This document shows, one piece after another, positions 5,943-5,968 of a stretch of DNA of 5,968 nucleotides. Under the pieces are notes generated by a model. That model searched no databases. It was not told the origin of the DNA and saw only the letters and a list, made by a program, of their open reading frames with translations. The stretch's first letter is position 1; each line of letters starts with the position of its first letter. Both the position numbers and the translations under genes were made by a program. Source of the DNA: Candidatus Nitrosopolaris rasttigaisensis (GTDB lineage: Archaea > Thermoproteota > Nitrososphaeria > Nitrososphaerales > Nitrososphaeraceae); contig CAKOFP010000151.1 of the NCBI GenBank assembly GCA_933226995.1, forward strand, positions 1 to 5,968, given 5' to 3'.

Positions 5943-5968
5943 CCAATATAATCCATGCTGCAGAGAAG

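Overview
The window looks like a piece of an ammonia-oxidising archaeon of the Nitrososphaerota (Thaumarchaeota), in the Nitrososphaera/Nitrosocosmicus range. This is inferred from AT-rich DNA, archaeal TATA boxes placed for leaderless or near-leaderless transcripts, several secreted low-complexity Ser/Thr/Asn proteins, a YVTN beta-propeller surface protein, and a winged-helix regulator and a histidine-kinase remnant of types I associate with that group. No rRNA, tRNA, IS element or CRISPR array was found.

Layout. Positions 2-505 (+) hold the 3' end of a secreted Ig-like-domain protein with an Asn/His-rich tail; it enters from the left edge. A 260-bp convergent gap (506-765) holds only a possible U-rich termination tract. 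Positions 766-2562 (-) encode a two-membrane-segment protein with an external seven-bladed YVTN propeller, a repeat domain of the bacterial InlB/Flg_new type and a cytoplasmic SHOCT-like tail. A divergent promoter region (2563-2701) separates it from a small secreted Ser-rich protein at 2702-3061 (+), whose 3' end looks frameshifted (Ser/Gly-rich reading continues to 3155). Positions 3156-3634 have no supportable gene. Positions 3635-4519 (-) encode a secreted protein with one SpaA-like prealbumin-fold domain and two probable disulfides. Positions 4644-4962 (+) are the broken remains of a sensor histidine kinase. Positions 5096-5275 (+) probably encode a very small two-helix membrane protein. 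Positions 5448-5942 (+) encode a winged-helix transcription regulator.

How the genes fit together. Four of the seven loci encode exported or surface-displayed proteins with beta-sandwich or propeller folds and many N-glycosylation sequons, so this looks like a cell-envelope or adhesion-type accessory region. No operon is evident: the strands alternate and each gene seems to have its own promoter. The kinase remnant and the indels suggest a region undergoing gene decay. I did not find a convincing new multi-gene system. The points most worth following up are the histidine-kinase pseudogene, the recent blade duplication in the propeller gene, the unannotated small membrane ORF and the possible frameshift in the Ser-rich secreted protein.
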